DNA of 64,000 bases from Polynucleobacter sp. UK-Mo-2m-Kol15 (GTDB lineage Bacteria > Pseudomonadota > Gammaproteobacteria > Burkholderiales > Burkholderiaceae): assembly GCF_018881505.1 (NCBI RefSeq), contig NZ_JACVQC010000001.1:1409927-1473926 (forward strand), in the 5' to 3' direction. A program made the position numbers and the translations under genes. Under the pieces are notes generated by a model. That model made no database searches. It had not been told where the DNA came from and worked only from the letters and a program-made list of their open reading frames with translations. Shown here one piece after another: positions 8,421-19,618 of this stretch (position 1 is its first letter; every line of letters starts with the position of its first letter).

Positions 8421-10408
8421 TAGATATCGGCCTCCACTTCATTGCCGCGCTCTTCAAGCCAATCACGACGTGCTCCGGATTCAGATTTACCCATCAACAT
8501 ATCCATTGTTTTAATTGTTTCATCTTCGGTCCAGGCACCCAAAGTAACCGGTAAGAGCCGACGAGTATCTGGATTTAAGGTGGTATCCCACAATTGCTCA
8601 GCACTCATCTCACCCAAACCTTTGAAGCGAGAAATTTGCCAAGCCGATTCTTTTACACCATCCTTGCGCAATTTATCTTCAATCGCCTGAAGTTCATTTG
8701 CATCTAGGGCATATATTTTTTGCGCTGGTTTTTTACCTCGTGCTGGTGCATCGACTCTAAACAATGGCGGCCTGGAAATATAAATGTGCCCTAATTGAAT
8801 TAACTTAGGAAAATGCTTGTAAAACAGGGTGAGTAGCAACACCTGAATATGCGCACCGTCAACGTCAGCATCCGACAGGATGCAGACTTTACCGTAACGC
8901 AAGTTCGAGAGGTCAGGGGTGTCATTAGCACCGTGCGGATCTACGCCAATTGCAACTGCAATATCATGCACCTCATTATTCGCAAACAAGCGATCTCGCT
9001 CTGCTTCCCAGGTATTAAGAACCTTGCCGCGTAAAGGCAGAATTGCCTGATATTCTTTATTGCGACCCATTTTTGCAGAGCCCCCAGCTGAATCGCCCTC
9101 AACGAGAAAAATTTCATTGAGGCCAATATCTTCGCTCTCGCAGTCAGTCAGCTTTCCAGGGAGAACTGCTACACCCGAAGATTTTTTCTTCTCTACTTTT
9201 TGGCCGGCTCGAGTTCTTGCTTGCGCCTGCTTGATTACCAAGTCCGCTAATTTACGACCATAATCTACGTGTTCATTGAGCCAAAGCTCAAGCGCAGACT
9301 TAGCATAACCAGATACCAGACGCACCGCATCTCTGGAGTTAAGCCGCTCTTTAATTTGCCCTTGGAATTGAGGATCTAATACCTTTGCAGACAGAATAAA
9401 AGAGGCGCGAGCAAAGACGTCCTCAGGCATGAGCTTAACGCCCTTAGGTTGTAAGGCATGCATCTCAATAAAACCTTTAACCGCATTAAAGAGGCCTTCG
9501 CGCAATCCGCTTTCATGTGTTCCGCCGGCAGGAGTGGGGATTAAATTCACATAACTCTCACGCACTGGGGCACCATCTTCAGTCCAAGCAACTACCCAGG
9601 CCGCGCCCTCGCCTTCAGCAAATGAATCATCATCACTATTTCCGGAGGCATATTGCTCACCCTCAAATGGTGGAATGACTTCTGCACCATGACCAGCTTG
9701 AGCAATAGCCTCATTCAGATAGCCACGTAGGCCTTGAGCATATTGCCAAGTTTGAGTGTCACCAGATTTTTCTTGAATCAGGGTAACTTTGACACCCGGC
9801 AACAAGACCGCCTTAGATCGCAAGAGGCGAATGAGTTCAGGCATGGGGATTGCAGCACTATCAAAGTACTTAGCATCAGGCCATGCGCGTACGCGTGTGC
9901 CGTGTGATTTGTCTTCTTTACTAGAAGCACTGGTTTGTAGCTTTTCGATGACCCTGCCATCCGCAAAGGTCAAAGTAGAGACCTGTCCTTCACGCCAGAC
10001 TGTAACTTCAAGGCGCTTAGATAAGGCATTGGTTACTGAAACGCCAACACCGTGCAAACCACCCGAGAATGCATAAGCACCCCCGGTACCTTTTTCAAAC
10101 TTACCACCGGCATGAAGTTGAGTAAAAACGATCTCTACTACCGGTAGCTTCTCAGTTGGGTGCATTCCCACCGGAATTCCGCGGCCATCATCCTCCACAC
10201 TCACGCTGCTATCAGCATGCAAAGTGACGATGATGTGCTTACCAAATCCACCCAAAGCTTCATCAGAAGCGTTATCCAATACTTCTTGAATGATATGAAG
10301 GGGATTATCGGTGCGAGTGTACATTCCCGGCCGTTGACGGACGGGCTCGAGCCCCTTGAGGACCTGAATCGATGATTCGCTGTATTCGGATGTTTTACGA
10401 GTAGCCAT
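8420..10408 (-). CDS. parE: DNA topoisomerase IV subunit B
   Basis: A 662-residue ATPase subunit. The GHKL fold shows [10 protein letters not shown] (about residue 46-55) and [17 protein letters not shown] (about 113). The TOPRIM domain has [15 protein letters not shown] (about 440) and the metal site DADVDGAHI. The C-terminal end [13 protein letters not shown] is typical. It supplies ATP-driven strand passage to topoisomerase IV. The start [23 protein letters not shown] matches the family. Translation of parC is coupled through the overlapping stop/start. Confidence 0.95.
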   Translation of the reverse strand: MATRKTSEYSESSIQVLKGLEPVRQRPGMYTRTDNPLHIIQEVLDNASDEALGGFGKHIIVTLHADSSVSVEDDGRGIPVGMHPTEKLPVVEIVFTQLHAGGKFEKGTGGAYAFSGGLHGVGVSVTNALSKRLEVTVWREGQVSTLTFADGRVIEKLQTSASSKEDKSHGTRVRAWPDAKYFDSAAIPMPELIRLLRSKAVLLPGVKVTLIQEKSGDTQTWQYAQGLRGYLNEAIAQAGHGAEVIPPFEGEQYASGNSDDDSFAEGEGAAWVVAWTEDGAPVRESYVNLIPTPAGGTHESGLREGLFNAVKGFIEMHALQPKGVKLMPEDVFARASFILSAKVLDPQFQGQIKERLNSRDAVRLVSGYAKSALELWLNEHVDYGRKLADLVIKQAQARTRAGQKVEKKKSSGVAVLPGKLTDCESEDIGLNEIFLVEGDSAGGSAKMGRNKEYQAILPLRGKVLNTWEAERDRLFANNEVHDIAVAIGVDPHGANDTPDLSNLRYGKVCILSDADVDGAHIQVLLLTLFYKHFPKLIQLGHIYISRPPLFRVDAPARGKKPAQKIYALDANELQAIEDKLRKDGVKESAWQISRFKGLGEMSAEQLWDTTLNPDTRRLLPVTLGAWTEDETIKTMDMLMGKSESGARRDWLEERGNEVEADI

Positions 10409-10487
10409 GCGCGCAAATTGTAGTCATGTCTGGAAACAAAACCTGAATTTTTCAGAATTCCCTTTAAATTCATGCCAAAATTGAAGT

Positions 10488-11708
10488 ATGGGAGCCTTAA
10501 GTCATATTCGTGTTTTAGACCTCAGCCGTGTACTTGCCGGTCCTTGGTGCACACAAAATTTAGCAGATCTTGGTGCTGACGTAATTAAAGTCGAAAAACC
10601 TAGTGAGGGGGATGATACCCGCCACTGGGGGCCGCCTTTTGCGAGAGATGAGACTGGGCATGACACTTCAGAAAGCGCCTATTTCATCTCGATAAACCGT
10701 AATAAGCGGTCAATTACAGTCGATATTAGCAAGTCTGAGGGTCAAGAAATCATTCGCCAGCTCGCAAAAGACTCGGATGTAGTGATTGAAAACTACAAAG
10801 TAGGTCAACTCGCTAAATATGGACTTGACTACGAGAGTTTAAAAAAAGTGAAGTCAGACCTTATTTACTGTTCCATTACCGGGTTTGGTCAATTTGGCCC
10901 CTATTCTCGAAGGCCTGGTTATGACTTTATCGTTCAGGGCATGGGTGGCTTTATGAGCGTCACTGGCGAAGCAGATGAATTTGAAGGGGCCAGCCCGCAA
11001 AAGGCGGGAGTTGCTATTGCCGATATTTTTACAGGCATGTACGCAACCACCTCAATTTTGGCGGCTATCGCCTACAAAGACCACACTGGGGAAGGTCAAT
11101 ACATTGACTTGGCACTTTTAGATACGCAGATAGCGGTAATGGCAAACGTGGCAAGTGCATATTTATGCTCCGACGAAATACCTAAGCGCTGGGGAAATGC
11201 ATCACCAACCATCGTCCCCTATCAAACACTACCCACTTCAGATGGCTGGATGATCGTAGCAGCAGGAAATAACAGTCAATTTAGAAAGTTTGTAACAGCA
11301 GGTGATGAGCCGCATCTGGCTGATAACCCGCTGTATTCAGAAAATCCAGCAAGAGTCCAAAACCGCCATCAACTGGTACCGCTCCTGGAGGAAATGACTC
11401 GAAAGAAAACAAAGATGGAGTGGATTAACTTACTTGAGACGGCGAATGTGCCTTGCGGTCCCATAAATAATTTTGAAGAGGTTTTTGCTAACGAACAGGT
11501 TAAAGCACGCAACATTCAATTAGAAGTTCCACACCCAACTGCAGGAAAGATGAAACTCGTGGCCAGCCCCATGAGACTCTCAAAGACACCAGTTGAGATT
11601 CGGATGGCGCCACCAACCCTTGGACAGCATACAGATGAAATCCTGCACGAAAGACTAGGTCTAACTGCGCAGGATATAGATTTGCTCAGAAAAAATGGTT
11701 CAATTTAA
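10488..11708 (+). CDS. CaiB/BaiF family CoA-transferase (class III)
   Basis: A 406-residue class III CoA-transferase. The N-terminal signature VLDLSRVLAGPWCTQNLADLG binds CoA. The likely catalytic Asp is in VAIADIFTGMYA (about residue 179), the position that forms the aspartyl-CoA thioester in formyl-CoA transferase. Conserved IENYKVGQLAKYGLDY and KRSITVDI blocks are present. Substrates of this family range over oxalate, carnitine, succinyl/itaconyl and benzylsuccinate CoA esters, and the acceptor cannot be assigned. It is divergent from parE and followed by a convergent semialdehyde dehydrogenase, so a dicarboxylate route is a fair guess only. Confidence 0.88.
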   Translation: MGALSHIRVLDLSRVLAGPWCTQNLADLGADVIKVEKPSEGDDTRHWGPPFARDETGHDTSESAYFISINRNKRSITVDISKSEGQEIIRQLAKDSDVVIENYKVGQLAKYGLDYESLKKVKSDLIYCSITGFGQFGPYSRRPGYDFIVQGMGGFMSVTGEADEFEGASPQKAGVAIADIFTGMYATTSILAAIAYKDHTGEGQYIDLALLDTQIAVMANVASAYLCSDEIPKRWGNASPTIVPYQTLPTSDGWMIVAAGNNSQFRKFVTAGDEPHLADNPLYSENPARVQNRHQLVPLLEEMTRKKTKMEWINLLETANVPCGPINNFEEVFANEQVKARNIQLEVPHPTAGKMKLVASPMRLSKTPVEIRMAPPTLGQHTDEILHERLGLTAQDIDLLRKNGSI

Positions 11709-11802
11709 TCAAGCTTACCAATTTTTTTAAGAACCTAGTTCATCCACACGATATCTTTGCTCCAGAAGGCTAAGAACTCTAGCCCATCTAGATAGTCGGT
11801 TT

Positions 11803-13284
11803 TTATAGTCCAACACAAACATATTTCATCTCTAGGTACTCATCTATACCCCACGAGCTACCCTCTCTACCAAGGCCTGATTGCTTTACACCACCAAACG
11901 GACCTACTTCGTTGGAAAATAATCCAGTATTTACACCAACCATTCCAAATTCAAGCGCCTCAGCCACCCTCCAGATACGCCCGATATCGCGACTATAGAA
12001 GTAAGAAGCCAAGCCAAATTGGCTGTGGTTAGCCAATCGAACCACCTCATCGTCAGATTCAAATGGGATAACGGGAGCTACAGGACCAAATGTTTCTTCG
12101 TAGGCAATCGTCATTGAATTGTTAGCATTTGCAATAACAGTTGGCTCGAAAAACGTACCACCTATTTCAGATAACTTACCACCAGTAATTAGCTTTGCAC
12201 CTTTTTCCAAAGCATCTGCAATATGCCTTTGTACTTTAGCGAGAGCTTGCTCATCAATTAACGGGCCCTGAGTTACGCCAGGCTCTAAGCCATAACCCAC
12301 CTTGATTGCTTTTGAGGCTGCAGCAAACTTTTCAACAAACTCGTCATGAACCTTCTTGTGAACATAAAAGCGGTTTGCAGCAACACAAGCTTGGCCAGCA
12401 TTACGATATTTAGCAAACATTGCACCAGCAACCGCGCTATCAATGTCGGCATCCTCAAATACGATGAAAGGCGCATGGCCACCAAGTTCCAGAGCAACCT
12501 TCTTTACCGTAGGGGCGCATTGCATCATGAGCAATTTACCAACCTCGGTTGAACCGGTAAATGAAAGGTGTTTGACAACTTGAGAGTCGCATAGCGCCTT
12601 ACCAATGCCAATTGAATTGTGAGCATCAGCAGTCAAAATATTGATTACACCATCTGGTATGCCAGCTCGTGAGCCCAATTCAGCCAAAGCCAGAGCTGAA
12701 AGCGGGGTTTGCTCGGCTGGTTTGATAATGATTGAACAGCCTGCCGCAATCGCAGGAGAGACTTTTCTAGTGATCATTGCGCTAGGAAAATTCCAAGGAG
12801 TGATCGCCACACAAACACCAATTGGCTGCTTGAGAACCATCAAACGCTTATCTTCCCAGGTTGTACTCGGAATAGCGCCAGTTACGCGCTTTGCCTCCTC
12901 GGCAAACCATTCAATAAAAGAGGATCCATAATGAATTTCTCCCTTCGCCTCTGCCAAGGGTTTTCCTTGCTCCAAAGACATAATGATCGCCAAATCTTCT
13001 GCATGTTCGGTAATCAGATCAAACCACTTACGCAAAACGGCAGCGCGTTCTTTGCCGGTTTTCGCTCTCCATAGGAGAAATGCACTTTCTGCACATGAAA
13101 TTGCATGCTCAGCATCAGCAACATCTAAATTTGGAGTCTGCGCAATAACCTCGCCGGTTGCCGGGTTAGTTACTGGAAAAAGTTTGCCAGATTTAGCCTT
13201 AACCCATTTACCACCAATAAAGGCATCCCCCTTTAGAAGATTTTTATCTTTTAACAATGAACTGATACTGTCTGCTGCAGGCAT
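11803..13284 (-). CDS. gabD: NAD(P)-dependent succinate-semialdehyde dehydrogenase family protein
   Basis: A 493-residue aldehyde dehydrogenase. The general base Glu is in KKVALELGGHAPF (about residue 264) and the nucleophilic Cys in AGQACVAANRFYVH (about 299). Cofactor-binding TPWNFPSAMITRK and FTGSTEVGK are intact. The overall pattern, including GREGSSWGIDEYLEMKYVCVGL at the C-terminus, is that of the GabD group, which oxidises succinic semialdehyde to succinate; glutarate semialdehyde is also used by some members. It is divergent from the MFS gene across a 223-base gap, so the two may be co-regulated. Confidence 0.88.
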   Translation of the reverse strand: MPAADSISSLLKDKNLLKGDAFIGGKWVKAKSGKLFPVTNPATGEVIAQTPNLDVADAEHAISCAESAFLLWRAKTGKERAAVLRKWFDLITEHAEDLAIIMSLEQGKPLAEAKGEIHYGSSFIEWFAEEAKRVTGAIPSTTWEDKRLMVLKQPIGVCVAITPWNFPSAMITRKVSPAIAAGCSIIIKPAEQTPLSALALAELGSRAGIPDGVINILTADAHNSIGIGKALCDSQVVKHLSFTGSTEVGKLLMMQCAPTVKKVALELGGHAPFIVFEDADIDSAVAGAMFAKYRNAGQACVAANRFYVHKKVHDEFVEKFAAASKAIKVGYGLEPGVTQGPLIDEQALAKVQRHIADALEKGAKLITGGKLSEIGGTFFEPTVIANANNSMTIAYEETFGPVAPVIPFESDDEVVRLANHSQFGLASYFYSRDIGRIWRVAEALEFGMVGVNTGLFSNEVGPFGGVKQSGLGREGSSWGIDEYLEMKYVCVGL

Positions 13285-13507
13285 AAAAAATACTCCAAGT
13301 AATCTGGTGAATTAAAAATTGTTTCATCATTAGAACAGGGGGGGTACCCCTCAACATCGGTAGAAACCCTTATATAAAAATCTGTGCTTAATCAGCATCA
13401 AAGTCGACTATAGGCACCTAGGAGCCTGAAAAGTGATTAGTTTTCAATCAAAGACACCACCCTGATATTCTTGAACTAAATATCGCCTGCATTTTTTAAG
13501 TTAAACC
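13285..13507. other. Divergent promoter region, gabD-like / MFS
   Basis: The region holds a 10-base palindrome GGGGTACCCC (13341-13350) and an otherwise AT-rich spacer. No clear -35/-10 pair can be fixed for either gene. The palindrome is a candidate regulator site, low certainty. Confidence 0.3.
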
Positions 13508-14743
13508 ATGAGGTCAAGGGACTTAGCGCCAAACATTCTTTCATTAAAAGCCCTATTAATTTTTGGCGGCTTGATGGTGACCTTATCCATGGGTATTCGT
13601 CATGGCTTTGGACTATTTAATCTACCCATCACCTCTGCAAATGACTGGGGACGAGAAACTTTCGCTCTTACTATTGCACTGCAGAATCTCACCTGGGGAG
13701 CAATACAACCAATTACAGGCGCATTAGCTGATCGCTTTGGCGCACTCAAAATCATGATTGTAGGTGGAGCTCTGTATGCATTAGGTTTGGCTGGCATGGC
13801 ACTATCAACCGATACCATAAACTTTTTACTTGCAGGCGGCTTACTGATTGGTCTTGCACAAACAGCAACAACTTATAGTGTTGTGTACGGCATCTTGGGT
13901 AGAAATGTTCCCCCGGAAAAACGAGTATGGGCAATGGGAATCACTGCTGCTGCAGGTTCATTTGGACAGTTCCTAATGATTCCTGTTGAGCAAGGTTTAC
14001 TCTCCAGTTTTGGTGCCAACGATGCACTACTCATTTTGGCGCTAATGGCAAGTCTCATGATCCCAATTGCTTTTATGTTGCGTGAGCCCAATCTACTGAG
14101 AGCGAACCAAGGCAGCGATCAAACCATTCAGCAAGCTTTAAAGGAGGCAATCGGCAATCCCAACTTTAGATTGCTGACCTTAGGCTATTTTGTTTGTGGA
14201 TTTCAAGTGGTCTTTATTGCCGTCCATTTGGCGCCCTACCTAAAAGATTTATCAAAGAGTTACCCCGATGTTGGTGCGCCTACTGTGGCGACTACTGCGC
14301 TAGCATTAATTGGGCTGTTTAACATTTTTGGCACCTACAGTGCCGGGATATTGGGTCAACGCTTTCAAAAACGCTATCTGCTATCAGGCATCTACATCAT
14401 CAGATCCGTTGTTATCATGGCCTTTGTGTGGCTACCCATCAGCACTGCCTCCACCTACATTTTTGCTTCCATTATGGGCTTCCTGTGGCTTTCTACCATC
14501 CCACTTACCAATGCAATCGTGGCCCAGATCTTTGGGGTTAAATACCTTACGATGCTTTCTGGCTTGGTTTTTTTCTCGCATCAATTGGGTAGCTTCTGCG
14601 GAGCTTATTTTGGGGGATATATATTTGATAGCACAGGCTCGTATATGCTTGTTTGGAATATCGCTATTGCCTTAGGTGTATTTGCATTCCTGGTGAACCT
14701 ACCCATTAAAGAGCGAGCTATTCATCGCGTTGTTGCAACTTAA
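13508..14743 (+). CDS. MFS transporter (oxalate/formate or monocarboxylate-like)
   Basis: A 411-residue inner membrane protein with about 12 hydrophobic segments. The loop between segments 2 and 3 reads GALADRFGALKIMIVGG, the MFS signature, and the second half repeats it weakly. The N-terminal half (RHGFGLFNLPITSANDWGRETFALTIALQNL) resembles the OFA/monocarboxylate branch, whose members exchange or import small carboxylates. The substrate is not determinable. It follows the divergent semialdehyde dehydrogenase, so a carboxylate or amino-acid-derived acid is plausible. Confidence 0.88.
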   Translation: MRSRDLAPNILSLKALLIFGGLMVTLSMGIRHGFGLFNLPITSANDWGRETFALTIALQNLTWGAIQPITGALADRFGALKIMIVGGALYALGLAGMALSTDTINFLLAGGLLIGLAQTATTYSVVYGILGRNVPPEKRVWAMGITAAAGSFGQFLMIPVEQGLLSSFGANDALLILALMASLMIPIAFMLREPNLLRANQGSDQTIQQALKEAIGNPNFRLLTLGYFVCGFQVVFIAVHLAPYLKDLSKSYPDVGAPTVATTALALIGLFNIFGTYSAGILGQRFQKRYLLSGIYIIRSVVIMAFVWLPISTASTYIFASIMGFLWLSTIPLTNAIVAQIFGVKYLTMLSGLVFFSHQLGSFCGAYFGGYIFDSTGSYMLVWNIAIALGVFAFLVNLPIKERAIHRVVAT

Positions 14744-14752
14744 TCAGTGATT

Positions 14753-14887
14753 ATGAAAATTTCAATCCTGCGCTTTTTCATTTATTGCGCATTGTCAATT
14801 ATCTTAGGAATGATTTTTTCCGCCTACTTTACTCCTGGTGTCATGATTGCAATCACCAACTCAGTATGGGCGATGTGTGGCTGGTAA
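14753..14887 (+). CDS. Small membrane peptide, 44 residues
   Basis: An open frame reads MKISILRFFIYCALSIILG, then a short turn with YFTPG and a second hydrophobic run ending in AMCGW. It holds one clear membrane helix (about 5-24) and perhaps a second (about 29-42). The ATG lies 9 bases after the MFS stop, so it could be co-translated with that gene. The basic N-terminus and hydrophobic core are not what random AT-rich sequence usually gives. No function can be assigned. It could be a regulator or accessory subunit of the transporter, or a chance frame. Confidence 0.45.
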   Translation: MKISILRFFIYCALSIILGMIFSAYFTPGVMIAITNSVWAMCGW

Positions 14888-14944
14888 TCAGTGGATAATG
14901 TTTATCTTCACAACTTTTTTAAAAAATATTTTTATTTTTTAATT

Positions 14945-15019
14945 CTCGCCGTAGCACAATGGATAGTGCACATGCCTCCTAAGCGTGGGATACAGGTTCG
15001 ATTCCTGTCGGCGGGACCA
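14945..15019 (+). tRNA. tRNA-Arg (anticodon CCU)
   Basis: Cloverleaf folded by eye: acceptor CTCGCCG/CGGCGGG with one G-U pair, D stem GCAC/GTGC, anticodon stem CATGC/GCGTG with loop CTCCTAA (anticodon CCT), T stem ACAGG/CCTGT, discriminator A and encoded CCA. It reads AGG codons. Confidence 0.95.
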
Positions 15020-15035
15020 CTTCAGGTTACAAAAC

Positions 15036-15058
15036 TTATCCACAGATTTTGTGGATAA
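15036..15058. repeat. Inverted pair of DnaA-box-like 9-mers
   Basis: TTATCCACA (15036-15044) is exactly mirrored by TGTGGATAA (15050-15058) around a 5-base spacer. Each arm equals the strong DnaA box consensus. As RNA it is also a 9-base-pair hairpin 16 bases after tRNA-Arg, but no T-run follows, so a terminator role is weak. A near match (AGTGGATAA, 14890-14898) lies on the other side of the tRNA gene. Confidence 0.6.
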
Positions 15059-15157
15059 ATCCCCAAAAGTTTTCGTAAGTTGCGGATTTGTATAGAGTGA
15101 CCTAGCTTGCTTAAAATATAAGCATCTACTTCCACTAAAAATTTAAATAAAGATCTA

Positions 15158-15185
15158 TTGACATTTCGAATTCATTTATTATTTT
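15158..15185 (+). promoter_or_regulatory. Candidate promoter of the Nudix gene
   Basis: TTGACA (15158-15163) is followed after 16 bases by TATTTT (15180-15185), inside a very AT-rich stretch. The -10 is weak, and the leader to the ATG at 15231 shows no strong ribosome binding site. Confidence 0.35.
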
Positions 15186-15230
15186 TTTTGGTATCAATAC
15201 AGCATTTTTTATTTCTCTTACACTTGATGC

Positions 15231-16070
15231 ATGTATAAGCTCACAACTAGCACGATCGCCGCATTAGAGGAAATGCTCCAAAACACGGCAAGATCAGCCC
15301 CACAAGATTTTTTACCCATTCATTTTCTAGGCGGCGCTTCCGCTGGACAGGTCATTGGTCACCTTAATCCAGAATTTATCTCTTACTTACAAGAATCTCT
15401 AGCCAAACACCCGATCGCTGAAGTAACGATGGGTCATGATCGCCTGACCATTCATCACGCTCGACCCCTGATTCTGTCTGGAAGTCTAGCTAAATTAGCG
15501 GACCGAATGCGGCAAGGCGCGTTCATTCCAGGCTGGCGGCATGAAGATTTTGCGTGGATTGATGAAAATGGTCATGAGTACTTTCGACTAGAGCGCGCCG
15601 CTTTCCGTACTTTTGGATTCCGGAGCATGGCAACCCATATCAATGGCTATACCAAGGCGGGTAAGCTCTGGCTTAGTCGCCGCAGTGAAACCAAGGCTAC
15701 TGATCCAGGGCGTCTAGATAATCTTGCAGCAGGAGGTATTGGGGCAGATGAAACCCCTTGGGTTAATGCCCGGAGGGAGTTGTGGGAAGAGGCCGGCGTC
15801 CCAGCCCAGATTTCTGATCAAATTGAGCCGGTTGGGCGTATTCATATGCGGCGCGCAATTCCAGGCAAGGGTTTTCATGATGAGCAACTCTATATTTATG
15901 ATCTAGAGCTAGCCGAGAACTTTATTCCCACCAATCATGATGGTGAAGTCAGCGGTTTTATTGAAATCTCGCTTTCGGAGGCCGCAGCACGCATTTTGGC
16001 CGACGAGTTCACTAGCGATGCCGCATTTGTGACCGCGGATTTCATCTTGCGCAATAGCAAGGCGAGTTAA
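15231..16070 (+). CDS. Nudix hydrolase with DUF4743-type N-terminal domain (thiamine-diphosphate related)
   Basis: A 279-residue protein. Residues about 10-130 match the DUF4743-type domain found with plant and fungal thiamine-linked Nudix proteins. Residues about 135-275 are the Nudix domain, with a perfect box GX5EX7REUXEEXGU near 168-190 (GADETPWVNARRELWEEAGV). In plants, Nudix 20/24-type enzymes hydrolyse damaged oxy- and oxo-thiamine diphosphates, and in yeast the domain precedes thiamine pyrophosphokinase. The gene lies directly before the TPP riboswitch and thiC operon, which supports a thiamine clean-up role. It has its own promoter and is not under the riboswitch. Confidence 0.85.
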   Translation: MYKLTTSTIAALEEMLQNTARSAPQDFLPIHFLGGASAGQVIGHLNPEFISYLQESLAKHPIAEVTMGHDRLTIHHARPLILSGSLAKLADRMRQGAFIPGWRHEDFAWIDENGHEYFRLERAAFRTFGFRSMATHINGYTKAGKLWLSRRSETKATDPGRLDNLAAGGIGADETPWVNARRELWEEAGVPAQISDQIEPVGRIHMRRAIPGKGFHDEQLYIYDLELAENFIPTNHDGEVSGFIEISLSEAAARILADEFTSDAAFVTADFILRNSKAS

Positions 16071-16145
16071 GTTATTCCAAGTTGGCTAAATGACTTGATT
16101 TTGATCATCTGGATTAGAGTCATTTCGTGGTTAAATAAGGTCTAA

Positions 16146-18230
<2,085 letters not shown>

Positions 18231-19382
18231 GTGAAAAGCGTATTCTCAAACGGTAAATACGCTATTGTTGGCGCCGGCCTCATGGGTCGGTTGCTAGCTG
18301 TTGCACTTGCTAAGCGCGGGGCTCAGGTAGAGCTGTTTGAGAAAGGCAGCTCAGATGCTGCTAATTCGGCTGCACGCATTGCGGCCGCAATGTTAGCCCC
18401 ACTAGCTGAATCTGCCATTACTGAAGATAGCGTTGTGCGCATGGGCATTCACAGTCTGCCGCGCTGGAAGCAACTGATCGATGAATTGGCGAAGCCAGTG
18501 TTCTTTCAGCATGATGGGACCTTGATCTTATGGCATCGTCAAGATACTAGCGATGCAGAGCGTTTTGCCTCTCACCTCGAGAGAAATTGTGATCGCAATC
18601 AAGCGCTTTCTAAACCGATACATTTAGACAGTGAGTCTTTGGCAGAAATCGAACCCAGCCTTGGTGAGTGTTTTAAGCAAGGCCTCTACCTTCCAAATGA
18701 GGGACAACTAGATAACCGCCAATTACTGGAGGCTTTGTTAGTTGAACTCACTTTAATGAAGGTGCCTTGTCACTGGAATCAAGCTGCAGACCCAGAGCAA
18801 CTCTGCGCTCAACAGAATGGTTTTGATTGGGTGATTGACTGCCGCGGCCTTGGTGCTAAAGATGCTTGGAAAGAAGTAGGCAATGCTTCCAAGAATTTGC
18901 GAGGTGTGCGTGGTGAGGTCATACGTTTGTATGCGCCTGAAGTTAAGCTACGTCGCCCTACTCGACTCATACACCCTCGTTATCCCATATATATTGCTCC
19001 CAAAGAAGATGACGTGTATGTTGTTGGCGCAACGGAGATTGAGTCTGAAGATTTATCCCCCATGAGCGTGCGCTCTGCAATGGAGTTGCTGAGTGCAGTC
19101 TATACCGTGCATAGTGGTTTTGCTGAGGCACGTATCTTAGAAATGGCAACACAAAACCGCCCTACACTCAAAGATAATCTTCCAGAGATCCAGATTGAGC
19201 AAAAACCAAATGAGGCTGGCCTCATGATGATCAATGGTCTGTATCGGCATGGATTCATGATCTCGCCCGCTATTCTGGATTGCGCATTAGAAGTATTGAG
19301 CGTGGGCTTCAGCTCTACAGCAAAGAAGCTGGGATTACAGGTGACGGATACCGCTCAGCAGGAGTTAATTGCATGCGCATAA
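18231..19382 (+). CDS. thiO: Glycine oxidase-type FAD-dependent oxidoreductase
   Basis: A 383-residue flavoenzyme of the DAO family. The dinucleotide motif VGAGLMGRLLA is near residues 14-24 and the C-terminal FAD contact near NGLYRHGFMISPA (about 339). In the thiazole branch ThiO oxidises glycine to dehydroglycine (iminoacetate). Its GTG start directly abuts the thiC stop, and its 3' end overlaps thiS by 10 bases, so translation is coupled. Family substrates vary, but the position between thiC and thiS fixes the assignment. Confidence 0.93.
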   Translation: MKSVFSNGKYAIVGAGLMGRLLAVALAKRGAQVELFEKGSSDAANSAARIAAAMLAPLAESAITEDSVVRMGIHSLPRWKQLIDELAKPVFFQHDGTLILWHRQDTSDAERFASHLERNCDRNQALSKPIHLDSESLAEIEPSLGECFKQGLYLPNEGQLDNRQLLEALLVELTLMKVPCHWNQAADPEQLCAQQNGFDWVIDCRGLGAKDAWKEVGNASKNLRGVRGEVIRLYAPEVKLRRPTRLIHPRYPIYIAPKEDDVYVVGATEIESEDLSPMSVRSAMELLSAVYTVHSGFAEARILEMATQNRPTLKDNLPEIQIEQKPNEAGLMMINGLYRHGFMISPAILDCALEVLSVGFSSTAKKLGLQVTDTAQQELIACA

Positions 19383-19570
19383 TGGTGAATCAGCTTGCTA
19401 AAGAAGTGCCGAGTAAAAGTACTATTCACGATGTTTTGCTACTAATTAATGCAAAACCGCCCTTCGCCGTTGCCATCAATTATGAATTTGTTCCTAAAGC
19501 TAGGCATGCCGACGAAGTATTGCATGAAGGTGATGAAATGGAAGTCATAGCACCAGTCACTGGGGGCTAA
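19373..19570 (+). CDS. thiS: Sulfur carrier protein
   Basis: A 65-residue ubiquitin-fold protein ending in the diagnostic GG (APVTGG), whose C-terminal thiocarboxylate gives sulfur to the thiazole ring. Core residues follow the ThiS pattern (INYEFVPKARHADEVLHEGD). The ATG at 19373 has AGGAG about 10 bases upstream, and the gene overlaps the end of thiO by 10 bases; an ATG at 19382 is the alternative. It works with ThiG. Confidence 0.93.
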   Translation: MRIMVNQLAKEVPSKSTIHDVLLLINAKPPFAVAINYEFVPKARHADEVLHEGDEMEVIAPVTGG

Positions 19571-19618
19571 TCTAGTAATGAACATCAGAATAAATGTAGA
19601 CCACCGCAATTGATTAAT

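Noticed and set aside
14945..15058. Genomic island attachment site at tRNA-Arg
   Set aside because: No integrase gene and no repeat of the tRNA 3' end were seen; the following genes are thiamine housekeeping.
15020..15230. Chromosomal replication origin
   Set aside because: Only two exact DnaA boxes plus one near match, and no dnaA, dnaN, gyrB or rnpA nearby. AT-rich DNA alone is not enough.
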